DNA of 8,222 nucleotides from CAYSLU01 sp964431965 (GTDB lineage: Bacteria > Verrucomicrobiota > Kiritimatiellia > CAIKKV01 > CAYSLU01): assembly GCA_964431965.1 (NCBI GenBank), contig CAYSLU010000138.1, forward strand, positions 1-8,222, given 5' to 3'. The notes beneath the pieces were generated by a model. That model saw nothing but the letters and a program-made list of their open reading frames with translations, made no database searches and was not told the origin of the DNA. Shown here piece after piece: positions 1 to 6,290 of the stretch. The first letter of the stretch is position 1. Each line of letters opens with the position of its first letter. The translations under genes and the position numbers were made by a program.

Positions 1-6
1 GCCATA

Positions 7-12
7 GAGGAG
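7..12 (+). promoter_or_regulatory. Shine-Dalgarno site of the first gene
   Basis: GAGGAG lies seven bases before the ATG at 20 and fixes that start. A TAG at 5-7 overlaps it and could be the stop of an upstream gene lying outside the window; this cannot be verified. Confidence 0.75.
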
Positions 13-19
13 ACCGCAC

Positions 20-1153
20 ATGCCCGTCCCGATGCCCGACGCCCTCGCCGATGCCCGGCGTCAGGCCGACGTCATGAAGAACGCCGGCTACGACATGGTC
101 GAACGCTCCGTCGAGCGCGTCCTGCTGGATGCCCCCTGGCTGGACCGCGCCGCCCTTCTGGAGGGTGCCGAGGCGTTCCACCGCGAGCGCATGGCGAAGG
201 TCCCCGCTCCCGCCCGCTACCCCGAGTCCCCGGCCTGGGTCGCCTACGTCACCGCCTTCGATTCCGAGCTGCAGCGCATCCTCGGCCTCTCGGGCCGGCA
301 GATCGCCGTCCTCCGCAGCCTCTCGGACTACCTCACCTTCCGCGCCGGCGGCCGAGCCCGGGCGCAGTCCGCGGAGAAGTGCCGCGTGCTGTGGGTGCCC
401 GAGACCGACCGCGGCGCGCTGCATATCAAGAACGTCGACGATCCCGCGCCGCCACACTGGGCGCCGGACCGCGCGCGCCCCGCCACGCTCCCGTGCTCGC
501 AGGGCCTGATCTGGGACGGCGTCGGCAGCGGCCTGCACATCGACGACGAGCCGGACGAGACCTTTCCCCTCCCCATCATGCGCATGTACCGCCACCACGC
601 GGACGACGTGCCCGGAGCGATCCAGTTCCTGACCCGGTATTCCCCCTTCTTCGGCGGCATGAACTTCGTGCTGCACGACGACCAGCGCCGCAGCGTGGCG
701 ATCGAGAAGTGCAGCCGCACCTTCATCGAGGTGTTTCCGCCCGATCCGCTCGGTGGATTCACGCACGTGAGCGGCATGGCCTGCCGCGATCCGAACTCCC
801 CTCAGGGGCGGCACCAGAAGGCGAAGCGCGACGCGTACCGCGCGCGCCACGGGCTCCCGGCCGACGGCACCGACGCCACCTTCTGGGCGGCCTGCGACCG
901 GGCCGAACGGATGCTCGCGGACGGCATCCGCCGCATGGCGCCCCGCCCGAGCTGTGATGCCATCTTCTCCCTCTTCACGACCCCGTGGCCGAAGGGCCTC
1001 TGCAAGACCGGCGCCAAGATGCACCCGCAGCAGGGGCTCGGCGAGTACACGCTCATGACCCACGGGTCGCTGCTCGACGAGCGCGCCTACTACCGCTGGG
1101 CCCGCGACGAGAACCTTCGGTTCCCGGATCAACCCCTTGTGTTCACGTACTGA
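20..1153 (+). CDS. Putative C45-like Ntn-hydrolase / acyltransferase (paralogue 1)
   Basis: This 377-residue protein has no signal peptide and is probably cytoplasmic. Its layout resembles peptidase family C45 (isopenicillin N acyltransferase and relatives): a helical N-terminal part of about 120 residues, a candidate nucleophile Cys121, then an N-V-D motif (138-140) and a later AIQFLTRY...MNFVLHDD...VAIEK block (200-230) that matches the family strand pattern. Family members cut themselves just before the Cys and then hydrolyse or transfer amide-linked acyl groups. The protein encoded at 3254-4540 is a clear paralogue, with no gaps over the 21 residues starting at the Cys. Two points are odd: Cys121 is followed by Arg rather than the Thr/Ser usual in the family, and the TNH-type motif seen in isopenicillin N acyltransferase is not visible. 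The GH42 gene starts 22 bases downstream, so the two are probably cotranscribed. The gene is very likely real; the family call is inferred from motifs and the substrate is unknown. Confidence 0.62.
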   Translation: MPVPMPDALADARRQADVMKNAGYDMVERSVERVLLDAPWLDRAALLEGAEAFHRERMAKVPAPARYPESPAWVAYVTAFDSELQRILGLSGRQIAVLRSLSDYLTFRAGGRARAQSAEKCRVLWVPETDRGALHIKNVDDPAPPHWAPDRARPATLPCSQGLIWDGVGSGLHIDDEPDETFPLPIMRMYRHHADDVPGAIQFLTRYSPFFGGMNFVLHDDQRRSVAIEKCSRTFIEVFPPDPLGGFTHVSGMACRDPNSPQGRHQKAKRDAYRARHGLPADGTDATFWAACDRAERMLADGIRRMAPRPSCDAIFSLFTTPWPKGLCKTGAKMHPQQGLGEYTLMTHGSLLDERAYYRWARDENLRFPDQPLVFTY

Positions 1154-1163
1154 ACAACCGCAC

Positions 1164-1168
1164 GGAGG
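1164..1168 (+). promoter_or_regulatory. Shine-Dalgarno site deciding the GH42 start
   Basis: GGAGG sits seven bases before the ATG at 1176. The reading frame is open further upstream to 1137, but that region overlaps the end of the previous gene and has no ribosome site, so 1176 is preferred. Confidence 0.8.
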
Positions 1169-1175
1169 ACAGCCC

Positions 1176-3167
1176 ATGCCCGCCATCCAGCCCCCCTACT
1201 TCGGCGCCGCCTACTACCCCGAGGACTGGCCGCTCGAGCAGATCGACCGGGACATCGCCCTCATGAAGCAGGCCGGCATGAACTGCATGCGCATCGGCGA
1301 GTTTGCGTGGAGCCGGATGGAGCCGCAGGAGGAGCAGTACGACTTCGACTGGCTGCACCTCACGGTCGATAAGCTTGGCCGGGCCGGGATCGCGACCATC
1401 CTGGGCACGCCCACCTGCACGCCGCCCGCCTGGCTCTCGGAGCGGTATCCCGAGATCCTCGCCGTCGATGACCGCGGCTCACGCGCCCAGCACGGCGCCC
1501 GCCGTCACGCCTGCCCCAACAGCCCCGTCTATCGCGACCACTGCGCGCGCATCGCGGCCCGGATGGCCGCCGAGTTCGCCCGCGATCCGAACGTGGTCGG
1601 CTGGCAGATCGACAACGAGGTGTATCCGTGGGCCCGCGGCTGCTGCTGCCCGGTCTGCCTGCGCGCGTTCCAGGACCACCTCCGCGCCCGCTTCGGGACC
1701 ATCGCCGCGCTGAACGCCGCGTGGCGCACCGACCTCTGGAGCCAGACGTACCAGTCGTTCGCCCAGATCCCCGTCCCCGCCTCGTGGACCTGGCACCACC
1801 CCTCGCTGATCACGGCGTGGATGGCGTTCCAGGGCGACTCGTACGTCGCGTTCTGCCGCCATCAGGCGGATGTCCTGCATCGCCTGGCGCGGCAGCCGGT
1901 CGGGACCGACATGATGCCCTTCGCCGGGCTGAACTACCACCGCATGCACCGCCCGCTCGACGTGGTCCAGTTCAACCACTACAACAACGCCGACAACCTC
2001 TGGTCCGCCAGCTTCTGGATGGATCACTGCCGGCCGCTCAAGCCGGCTCCCTTCTGGAACACCGAGACGGCCACATGCTGGAACGGAAGCACGGCGGCCA
2101 ACGGCTACCGCGAGCCCGGCTTCTGCCGCGCCAACTCATGGCTGCCGTTCGCGCTCGGCGGCGAGGCGAACCTCTACTGGCTCTGGCGGGCCCATCCGGC
2201 CGGACAGGAACTGATGCATGGTTCGGTCGTGTCGAGCTGCGGCCGGCCGCTGCACGTCTGGGACGAGGTCCGCGAGATCGCGGCCGGGCTCCAGTCCGCC
2301 GGCCCGTTCCTGAGGGGCACCCGGCCGGACCGGCCCGCCGTCGCGCTGCACCTCTCCACCCACGCGTGGTGGACGTTCGAGTTCCAGCCGATGGTCAACA
2401 AGTTCAACTACATCCAGGCACTGCTGAACGGCGTGTACCGCCCGGTCCTGGAGTCGCACGTGCGCACGGACGTGATCGATCCCGCCGCGGACCTGGCGCC
2501 GTACCGGGTGGTGCTCTCGCCGTTTCTGCCGTGGCTCGGCGAGGAGGGGCTGCAGCCCCGGCTCGAAAAGTGGATCCGCGCGGGCGGCACCTGGATCGCC
2601 GGGCCGCTCACCGACGGCCGCACCGGAGATTCGGCCAAGTACACGCACGCTCCGTACGGGGTGCTCGAGGACTGGGCCGGCGTGCGGTGCCGCTACGAGA
2701 TCCCCGGCGATCCGCGCCAGTTCCGCCTCGACGGCGCCACCGGCCCCTGCACGGGCTCGTACTGGTACGACTCCTTCGCGCCGCGCGGTGCCGAAACGCT
2801 GGCAACCTACTCGGAGGGGCCCATGGCCGGGCTCGCGGCGGTTACCAGCCGCCGGCTGGGCAAGGGACGGATCGTCCTGCTCGGCACGCTGCCCGAGCCG
2901 GCGGCCCTCGCCCGCCTGCTCGCGGTGATCCTCGCGGACGCCGGCGTCACGCCGGCCGCGGATGCCTCCGCGAACGTCCTCGTCGTCCCCCGCTCGGGCC
3001 GCGCCGGAAATGGCCTCGTCGTGGTCGAACTGCACAACCAGGCCGGATGGATCCGCCTGCCCGGCCCCGCGACGGACCTGATCAGCGGGCAGACGTTGGA
3101 GGGGGAAGTCCAGGTTTCTCCCTACGGCGTCATGGTGTTACGTTCGGCGCGCTCGCGCCGGCGGTGA
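1176..3167 (+). CDS. Beta-galactosidase, glycoside hydrolase family 42
   Basis: This 663-residue protein, normal length for GH42, hydrolyses terminal beta-D-galactosides with retention of configuration. The N-terminus (FGAAYYPEDWP) and the RIGEFAWSRMEP segment are classic GH42 barrel features. The acid/base Glu148 lies in QIDNE and the nucleophile Glu297 in WNTETAT. The metal-site cysteines of Thermus-type enzymes appear to be kept: Cys113 (RHACPNSP), then Cys156, Cys158 and Cys161 in the GCCCPVC motif; Cys157 is extra. After the TIM barrel (roughly 1-385) come the Rossmann-like trimerisation domain (about 390-600) and a small beta C-terminal domain. There is no signal peptide, so the enzyme should act in the cytoplasm on imported oligosaccharides. 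It lies 22 bases after one C45-like gene and 86 bases before a second one. Many GH42 enzymes act on galacto-oligosaccharides or plant-derived galactosides rather than lactose, so the natural substrate is open. Confidence 0.95.
   Translation: MPAIQPPYFGAAYYPEDWPLEQIDRDIALMKQAGMNCMRIGEFAWSRMEPQEEQYDFDWLHLTVDKLGRAGIATILGTPTCTPPAWLSERYPEILAVDDRGSRAQHGARRHACPNSPVYRDHCARIAARMAAEFARDPNVVGWQIDNEVYPWARGCCCPVCLRAFQDHLRARFGTIAALNAAWRTDLWSQTYQSFAQIPVPASWTWHHPSLITAWMAFQGDSYVAFCRHQADVLHRLARQPVGTDMMPFAGLNYHRMHRPLDVVQFNHYNNADNLWSASFWMDHCRPLKPAPFWNTETATCWNGSTAANGYREPGFCRANSWLPFALGGEANLYWLWRAHPAGQELMHGSVVSSCGRPLHVWDEVREIAAGLQSAGPFLRGTRPDRPAVALHLSTHAWWTFEFQPMVNKFNYIQALLNGVYRPVLESHVRTDVIDPAADLAPYRVVLSPFLPWLGEEGLQPRLEKWIRAGGTWIAGPLTDGRTGDSAKYTHAPYGVLEDWAGVRCRYEIPGDPRQFRLDGATGPCTGSYWYDSFAPRGAETLATYSEGPMAGLAAVTSRRLGKGRIVLLGTLPEPAALARLLAVILADAGVTPAADASANVLVVPRSGRAGNGLVVVELHNQAGWIRLPGPATDLISGQTLEGEVQVSPYGVMVLRSARSRRR
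3145..3160 (+). other. Perfect GC-rich inverted repeat at the end of the GH42 gene
   Basis: CGGCGCG and CGCGCCG form a perfect 7-base inverted repeat around CT, inside the last codons of the GH42 gene. As RNA it would fold as a six-pair stem with a four-base loop. No T-run follows, so it is not a convincing intrinsic terminator. It could act in mRNA processing, or be a by-product of Arg/Ala codons. Confidence 0.35.
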
Positions 3168-3185
3168 CGATGGCGCGCGGCAGAG

Positions 3186-3214
3186 TTGAAGCGCAGCGAG
3201 GTCGGCCGTAGAAT
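3186..3214 (+). promoter_or_regulatory. Sigma70-type promoter for the second C45-like gene
   Basis: TTGAAG (3186-3191, four of six matches to the -35 consensus) and TAGAAT (3209-3214, five of six to the -10 consensus) are separated by exactly 17 bases. Transcription would start near 3221, giving a leader of about 33 bases that contains the ribosome site. This suggests the third gene can be transcribed apart from the GH42 pair, although read-through is also possible because no strong terminator intervenes. Confidence 0.5.
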
Positions 3215-3239
3215 TTGGGATTTCAACGCCCACCACCGG

Positions 3240-3246
3240 AGAGGAA
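3240..3246 (+). promoter_or_regulatory. Shine-Dalgarno site deciding the start at 3254
   Basis: AGAGGAA lies seven bases before ATG 3254. An in-frame TTG at 3215 has no ribosome site and would sit at or before the predicted transcription start, so the ATG is chosen. Confidence 0.75.
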
Positions 3247-3253
3247 TCTCGCC

Positions 3254-4540
3254 ATGAATCAGAAAGCAATCGGTCGGCAGCGGGGACTGCAGGCCGCCGT
3301 AGGTGTGAACGCGAGGGACTTCATGACCGACATGACCATGGCCTTCGAGGGAGCCCGCCGGCTTCACCCCACGGCGGGCGACCTCGATTACGCCGCGGCC
3401 ATTCGCGCCTACGACGCTGAGCGGCTCGCGAGCCAGCCGGATCTGGCGGCATTTCCCGAACTGAAGGGCCACATCGATCTGCTGACCGCCGAGCGCCAGG
3501 CATTCCGCGAGGCGACCGGCCTCGACGAGACCGCAACCGCATACCGGTATTCCTGGGGGTTCCTGATCAGCCGCCGGATCGGCAGCCGCCACCTCGCCCG
3601 CTACGACCTGCTACCGCCGCCCGACTACGTCCCGCCGCGGCAGTGTACCAACGTCTTCTTCCCCCACGGGGCGGACGGCGTCACCATGAGCGACAATCGC
3701 GATGACGTCCTCCGGCAGTCGTACGTGGATCGGATTCCGGCCTTCTGCGTGCGGTCCGGACCCGAGCGGCCGGTCCACTGGTGCCAGGGCGGAGCGTCGG
3801 CTTCGGTTCTGCTCGACGACGACCCGTCCTGCGCGTTCCCCGCCAGCCCGTTCGAATACGACCTGATGCCCGACGCGTGCCACGAGCGGATCGACGACAT
3901 GATCGCGTTCCTGACGCGCTACCGGGAGTTCTGGGGCCCCGGGAACAAGATCATCGTCGACCGGCATCTGAATGCCGCCGCAGTGGACAAGTCCAACTGC
4001 CTCGTCGCCTTCCGCAAGCCGACGGTCAACGGCGCGGTGGCCATCACGGCCTGCGCCTATCTGGACGAAGCGCTCCACGCCCGGCAGATGGAGGGCGACC
4101 GGCGCGCCATGGAAATCAAGGGTGAGACCGAGCAGGACTGCCCGGACCTGCACTATCACCTTGGATCGCGCGAGCGCTATCGCCGGCTCGTGGACTTGAC
4201 GAATCGTGAGGCTGCGCGGCCGGGCGGCGCCACGCTGTGGGGCGCGCTGGAGGTCGTGGCCGACCATGCCGTGCCCTTCCCGGACCGCGTATGCCTGGCC
4301 GGCGAAAAGACCTTTCCCGAGAAGGAGCCCGTGGCCAACTGGACCATCACGCAGCACGCCGTCGTCGCGACCGGACCGAAGCGTCGGGCTCTCTCACGCT
4401 CCGTCCAGGATCTCTACCGGCCGAAGCCCGTCTACACGTACACGCCCAAGCTGGCGCTGGCGCCAGACGTCCCGATGGAGCCGGCGTGGCAGTCAGACGT
4501 CGATGCGGGACGTTGCACGCTCGTCCCGGCGGCCAGGTAG
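3254..4540 (+). CDS. Putative C45-like Ntn-hydrolase / acyltransferase (paralogue 2)
   Basis: This 428-residue protein has no signal peptide. A helical N-terminal region (1-130) leads to RQ-CTNVFF, where Cys131-Thr132 is a good candidate for the autoproteolytic nucleophile of a C45-like Ntn hydrolase. N-R-D (148-150) corresponds to the Asn-x-Asp that follows the Cys in isopenicillin N acyltransferase. The block IAFLTRY...NKIIVDRHLNAAAVDKS (about 217-247) corresponds to the conserved strands around residues 200-232 of the protein at 20-1153. Both proteins also share a Cys-x-x-Gly-x-Lys-x-x-Pro motif followed by T-x-x-H (347-368 here, 328-348 there). Expected chemistry is amide hydrolysis or acyl transfer after self-cleavage before Cys131; the substrate is unknown. 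The asparagine of the family's TNH motif is not seen: the matching stretch reads VAITACAY. The protein could therefore be a new branch with altered chemistry. The gene has its own promoter and ribosome site and is followed by a structured intergenic repeat. Confidence 0.65.
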   Translation: MNQKAIGRQRGLQAAVGVNARDFMTDMTMAFEGARRLHPTAGDLDYAAAIRAYDAERLASQPDLAAFPELKGHIDLLTAERQAFREATGLDETATAYRYSWGFLISRRIGSRHLARYDLLPPPDYVPPRQCTNVFFPHGADGVTMSDNRDDVLRQSYVDRIPAFCVRSGPERPVHWCQGGASASVLLDDDPSCAFPASPFEYDLMPDACHERIDDMIAFLTRYREFWGPGNKIIVDRHLNAAAVDKSNCLVAFRKPTVNGAVAITACAYLDEALHARQMEGDRRAMEIKGETEQDCPDLHYHLGSRERYRRLVDLTNREAARPGGATLWGALEVVADHAVPFPDRVCLAGEKTFPEKEPVANWTITQHAVVATGPKRRALSRSVQDLYRPKPVYTYTPKLALAPDVPMEPAWQSDVDAGRCTLVPAAR

Positions 4541-4548
4541 CCGACGCC

Positions 4549-4682
4549 GACAGGATCGTTCTGACAGGATGGACACGATCTCACAGGATTTTTGTGGGAT
4601 AGGTGGAGTGAGTCGACGAGAGTGGCGGGTCTCCTGCCGTCTGCGGCAGTAGAAGATCCTGTTCAGTCCCGTCAATCCTGTC
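4549..4682. repeat. Nested imperfect palindrome built from ACAGGAT units
   Basis: Four forward units occur: GACAGGAT at 4549 and 4563, ACACGAT at 4573 and ACAGGAT at 4583. Three inverted units follow: ATCCTGT at 4656, a degenerate GTCCCGTC at 4666 and ATCCTGTC at 4675. The arms 4563-4589 and 4656-4682 match as reverse complements at 20 of 27 positions. Within each arm the units recur about every 9-10 bases. A compact hairpin (4630-4653) sits at the centre. The element begins directly after the stop codon at 4540. It looks like an intergenic palindromic repeat family or a small non-autonomous element; from memory, similar GACAGGAT/ATCCTGTC blocks occur in many environmental bacterial genomes, but this was not checked. 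It could also form a long stem in the mRNA 3' end. Confidence 0.7.
4630..4653. other. Central hairpin of the ACAGGAT element
   Basis: CTGCCG (4634-4639) and CGGCAG (4644-4649) pair perfectly around the loop TCTG. After one mismatch, TCT (4630-4632) pairs with AGA (4651-4653). No T-run follows. Its position in the middle of the larger palindrome suggests it is part of that element rather than an independent terminator. Confidence 0.6.
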
Positions 4683-4874
4683 ACGAAAGAGCCCTTTCCA
4701 AGTCGCCTTCAAAGCGCACATGACAGGACCGACGGAACTGCAATGCGCCGCGCGGTCTCCTTCTTTTTGATATTCCGCTCGTCCGCCCCACGACCTACTA
4801 TGCACGAGTTTCTTGCGTGCCGGAGGCGCGACGGCGCCGATGGCTGATCGCAGTGCAATGACCGGAGGTTAATC
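4683..4874 (+). other. Non-coding leader region of the aminotransferase gene
   Basis: Nothing coding is visible in these 192 bases. They contain one more stray GACAGGA unit (4722-4728). Two weak promoter options exist. The first is an ECF-sigma-like GGAAC (4734-4738) with 16 bases to GTCT (4755-4758). The second is TACTAT (4796-4801) as a -10 box without a well-placed -35; TTGATA at 4767-4772 is 23 bases away, which is too far. A five-pair hairpin GGCGC/GCGCC (4825-4838) lies in the probable leader. None of these is strong enough to be called. Confidence 0.3.
4864..4869 (+). promoter_or_regulatory. Strong Shine-Dalgarno site of the aminotransferase
   Basis: GGAGGT, a near-perfect anti-16S match, is five bases before the ATG at 4875 and fixes the start. 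Confidence 0.85.
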
Positions 4875-6170
4875 ATGCGTGTACAGAAGTCATCCTCGCT
4901 GGCCGTACTCGGCGGCACACCCGCCGTCTCCCGTCGCGCCCCGCGCTGGCCGGTCGTCGGCGACCTGGAGGCGTCATGGATGGACGGCGTGGTCCGAAGC
5001 GGACAGTGGAGCTGGCTGGGCCCGCACGAGACGGCGTTCTGCAACGAGTTCAAGGGATTCATCGGCAGCCGCTACGCGGTCGGACTCGCGAACGGAACGG
5101 TCACCCTCCAGTGCGCACTCCAGGCGGTGGGCGTGGAGCCGGGGCACGAGGTGATCGTCCCGGGCCTCACGTGGTGCGCGACGGCCCAGGCGGCGTTCGA
5201 CGTGGGCGCGAACGTGGTCTTCGTGGACATCGATCCCGAGACGCTGTGCATCGATCCGAAGGCGATCGAGAAGGCGATCACCCCACGCACGAAGGCGATC
5301 ATTCCGGTCCACCTGTACGGGTGCATGTGCGACATGGACGCAATCATGGCGATCGCGCGCAAGCACAAGCTGAAGGTCGTCGAGGACGTCGCCCACCAGC
5401 ACGGCAGCCGGTGGAAGAACGTCGGCGCGGGCGCCATCGGCGATGCCGGAAGCTATTCGTTCCAGCAGAGCAAGGTGCTGACGTGCGGCGAGGGCGGAGC
5501 GGTGACGTGCAATGACGAAGAGGTCTACCGGACGGTCTTCGCCCTGAAGCAGGTCGGCTGGAGCCCCGACATGCAGCCCGCCAACCGCTACGGGCACAAC
5601 TACCGGATGAACGAGATGCAGGCCGTGCTGCTGCGCGGCGGGCTGACCCGCATCGAGGATCAGACACGCATCCGCGACGAGAACGCGCAGTACATCGCCG
5701 AGCGCCTCCGCCGGATGGGCGGCCCCCTGCGCGCCGCCCGCCGCGATTCGCGCGTCACGCGGCAGGCCTACTACGCGATGACCTTCGTGTATGACGCGAA
5801 GGCCGCCGGCGGCTTGCCGAAGAGCGGCTACGCGCACACGCTTATCGCCGAGGGGTTCATGCTGGGCAGCACCTACTGGCCCGTATACTCGGCCCCCCTC
5901 ATGAACCTGTACGACCGCACGAGTCCGGTGCCGTACCGCGACCAGAAGAAGCTGCAGGACTACCGGAGCCTCAAGCTCCCCAACACGGAGCGCGCGGTGA
6001 ACGAGACCGCCGGCCTGCTGTCGCACGTCCACCTGCTCGGCGACCGGGCGTACATCGACCAGTTGCTGGCGGCCGTGGACAAGGTGAACCACGCCCTTCC
6101 GGCGGCCCGGCGCGCCTGGGCGGACAAGCAGAAGCAGGACGCCGCCGCGAAGTCGAAACCCAAGGCGTAG
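4875..6170 (+). CDS. DegT/DnrJ/EryC1/StrS family PLP-dependent aminotransferase
   Basis: This 431-residue cytoplasmic protein has a fold-type I aminotransferase layout. The N-terminus LAVLGGTPAV and GTVTLQCAL (74-82) are typical. Asp171 in VVEDVAHQHGS should contact the PLP ring nitrogen. Lys200 in SFQQSKVLTCGEGGAV is the Schiff-base lysine, and RMNEMQAVL (about 243-251) is the family's dimer-interface motif. The QQSK-x-LT-x-GEGG form resembles cyclitol (scyllo-inosose) aminotransferases and AHBA synthase more than the nucleotide-sugar enzymes. The expected reaction is amino transfer from Gln or Glu to a keto-sugar or keto-cyclitol; the substrate cannot be set from sequence. The C-terminus ends in a short Lys/Ala-rich tail. 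No dehydrogenase or glycosyltransferase partner is nearby, so the gene stands alone between the ACAGGAT element and a convergent gene. Some family members act in regulation or signalling rather than synthesis. Confidence 0.9.
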   Translation: MRVQKSSSLAVLGGTPAVSRRAPRWPVVGDLEASWMDGVVRSGQWSWLGPHETAFCNEFKGFIGSRYAVGLANGTVTLQCALQAVGVEPGHEVIVPGLTWCATAQAAFDVGANVVFVDIDPETLCIDPKAIEKAITPRTKAIIPVHLYGCMCDMDAIMAIARKHKLKVVEDVAHQHGSRWKNVGAGAIGDAGSYSFQQSKVLTCGEGGAVTCNDEEVYRTVFALKQVGWSPDMQPANRYGHNYRMNEMQAVLLRGGLTRIEDQTRIRDENAQYIAERLRRMGGPLRAARRDSRVTRQAYYAMTFVYDAKAAGGLPKSGYAHTLIAEGFMLGSTYWPVYSAPLMNLYDRTSPVPYRDQKKLQDYRSLKLPNTERAVNETAGLLSHVHLLGDRAYIDQLLAAVDKVNHALPAARRAWADKQKQDAAAKSKPKA

Positions 6171-6191
6171 GAACGGACCGGGAGTCCATTC
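6171..6191. other. Hairpin directly after the aminotransferase stop
   Basis: GAA-C-GGAC and GTCC-A-TTC pair around the loop CGGGA, giving seven pairs and one internal mismatch on the plus strand (a U-G wobble on the minus strand). It begins one base after the TAG. No T-run follows. Confidence 0.4.
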
Positions 6192-6213
6192 CGCGGAGGC
6201 AGCCGCCGCATGT

Positions 6214-6237
6214 AGCCGCGCGCGGCAGCGCGTGGCT
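6214..6237 (+). terminator. Candidate GC-rich terminator hairpin for the aminotransferase
   Basis: AGCCGCGCGC pairs with GCGCGTGGCT around the loop GGCA: ten continuous pairs including one G-U wobble on the plus-strand RNA (C-A mismatch on the minus strand, so it folds better as plus RNA). It lies 43 bases after the stop of the aminotransferase gene. CTTGAG follows instead of a U-run, so termination may be weak or factor-assisted. Confidence 0.45.
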
Positions 6238-6251
6238 CTTGAGCGACATGA

Positions 6252-6279
6252 GCGGCCACGCCCTCACGGGCGCGGCTGC
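6252..6279 (-). terminator. Candidate terminator hairpin for the minus-strand unit
   Basis: GCGGCC-A-CGCCC and GGGCG-C-GGCTGC pair around a four-base loop. In minus-strand RNA the loop reads GUGA, a stable GNRA-type tetraloop, and the inner mismatch becomes a G-U pair, so the hairpin fits the minus transcript best. It starts 11 bases beyond the stop of the small membrane protein. No U-run follows. Confidence 0.45.
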
Positions 6280-6290
6280 ATCCGGAGCCT

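Noticed and set aside
3145..3160. Intrinsic terminator after the GH42 gene
   Set aside because: The hairpin lies inside the coding end and is not followed by a T-run.
1628..3211. Long plus-strand open frame overlapping the GH42 gene in another frame
   Set aside because: Composition is dominated by Arg, Pro, Gly and Ala, as expected of a frame shadow in GC-rich DNA. The GH42 frame has clear family motifs throughout.
3215..3253. TTG start for the second C45-like gene
   Set aside because: No Shine-Dalgarno site precedes it and it overlaps the predicted promoter and start region. ATG 3254 has a proper ribosome site.
4549..4682. CRISPR array
   Set aside because: The units are only 7-8 bases, spaced 9-14 bases apart and present in both orientations. 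There are no repeat-spacer units and no cas genes.
4767..4801. TTGATA / TACTAT as a sigma70 promoter for the aminotransferase
   Set aside because: The boxes are 23 bases apart, well outside the usual 16-18.
4841..4856. Sigma54 promoter (TGGC...TGC) before the aminotransferase
   Set aside because: The GG and GC elements are 11 bases apart instead of the required 10, and the surrounding consensus is poor.
4974..6092. 372-codon minus-strand open frame opposite the aminotransferase
   Set aside because: No ribosome site or recognisable motif was seen. It mirrors the codon structure of the well-supported DegT-family gene.
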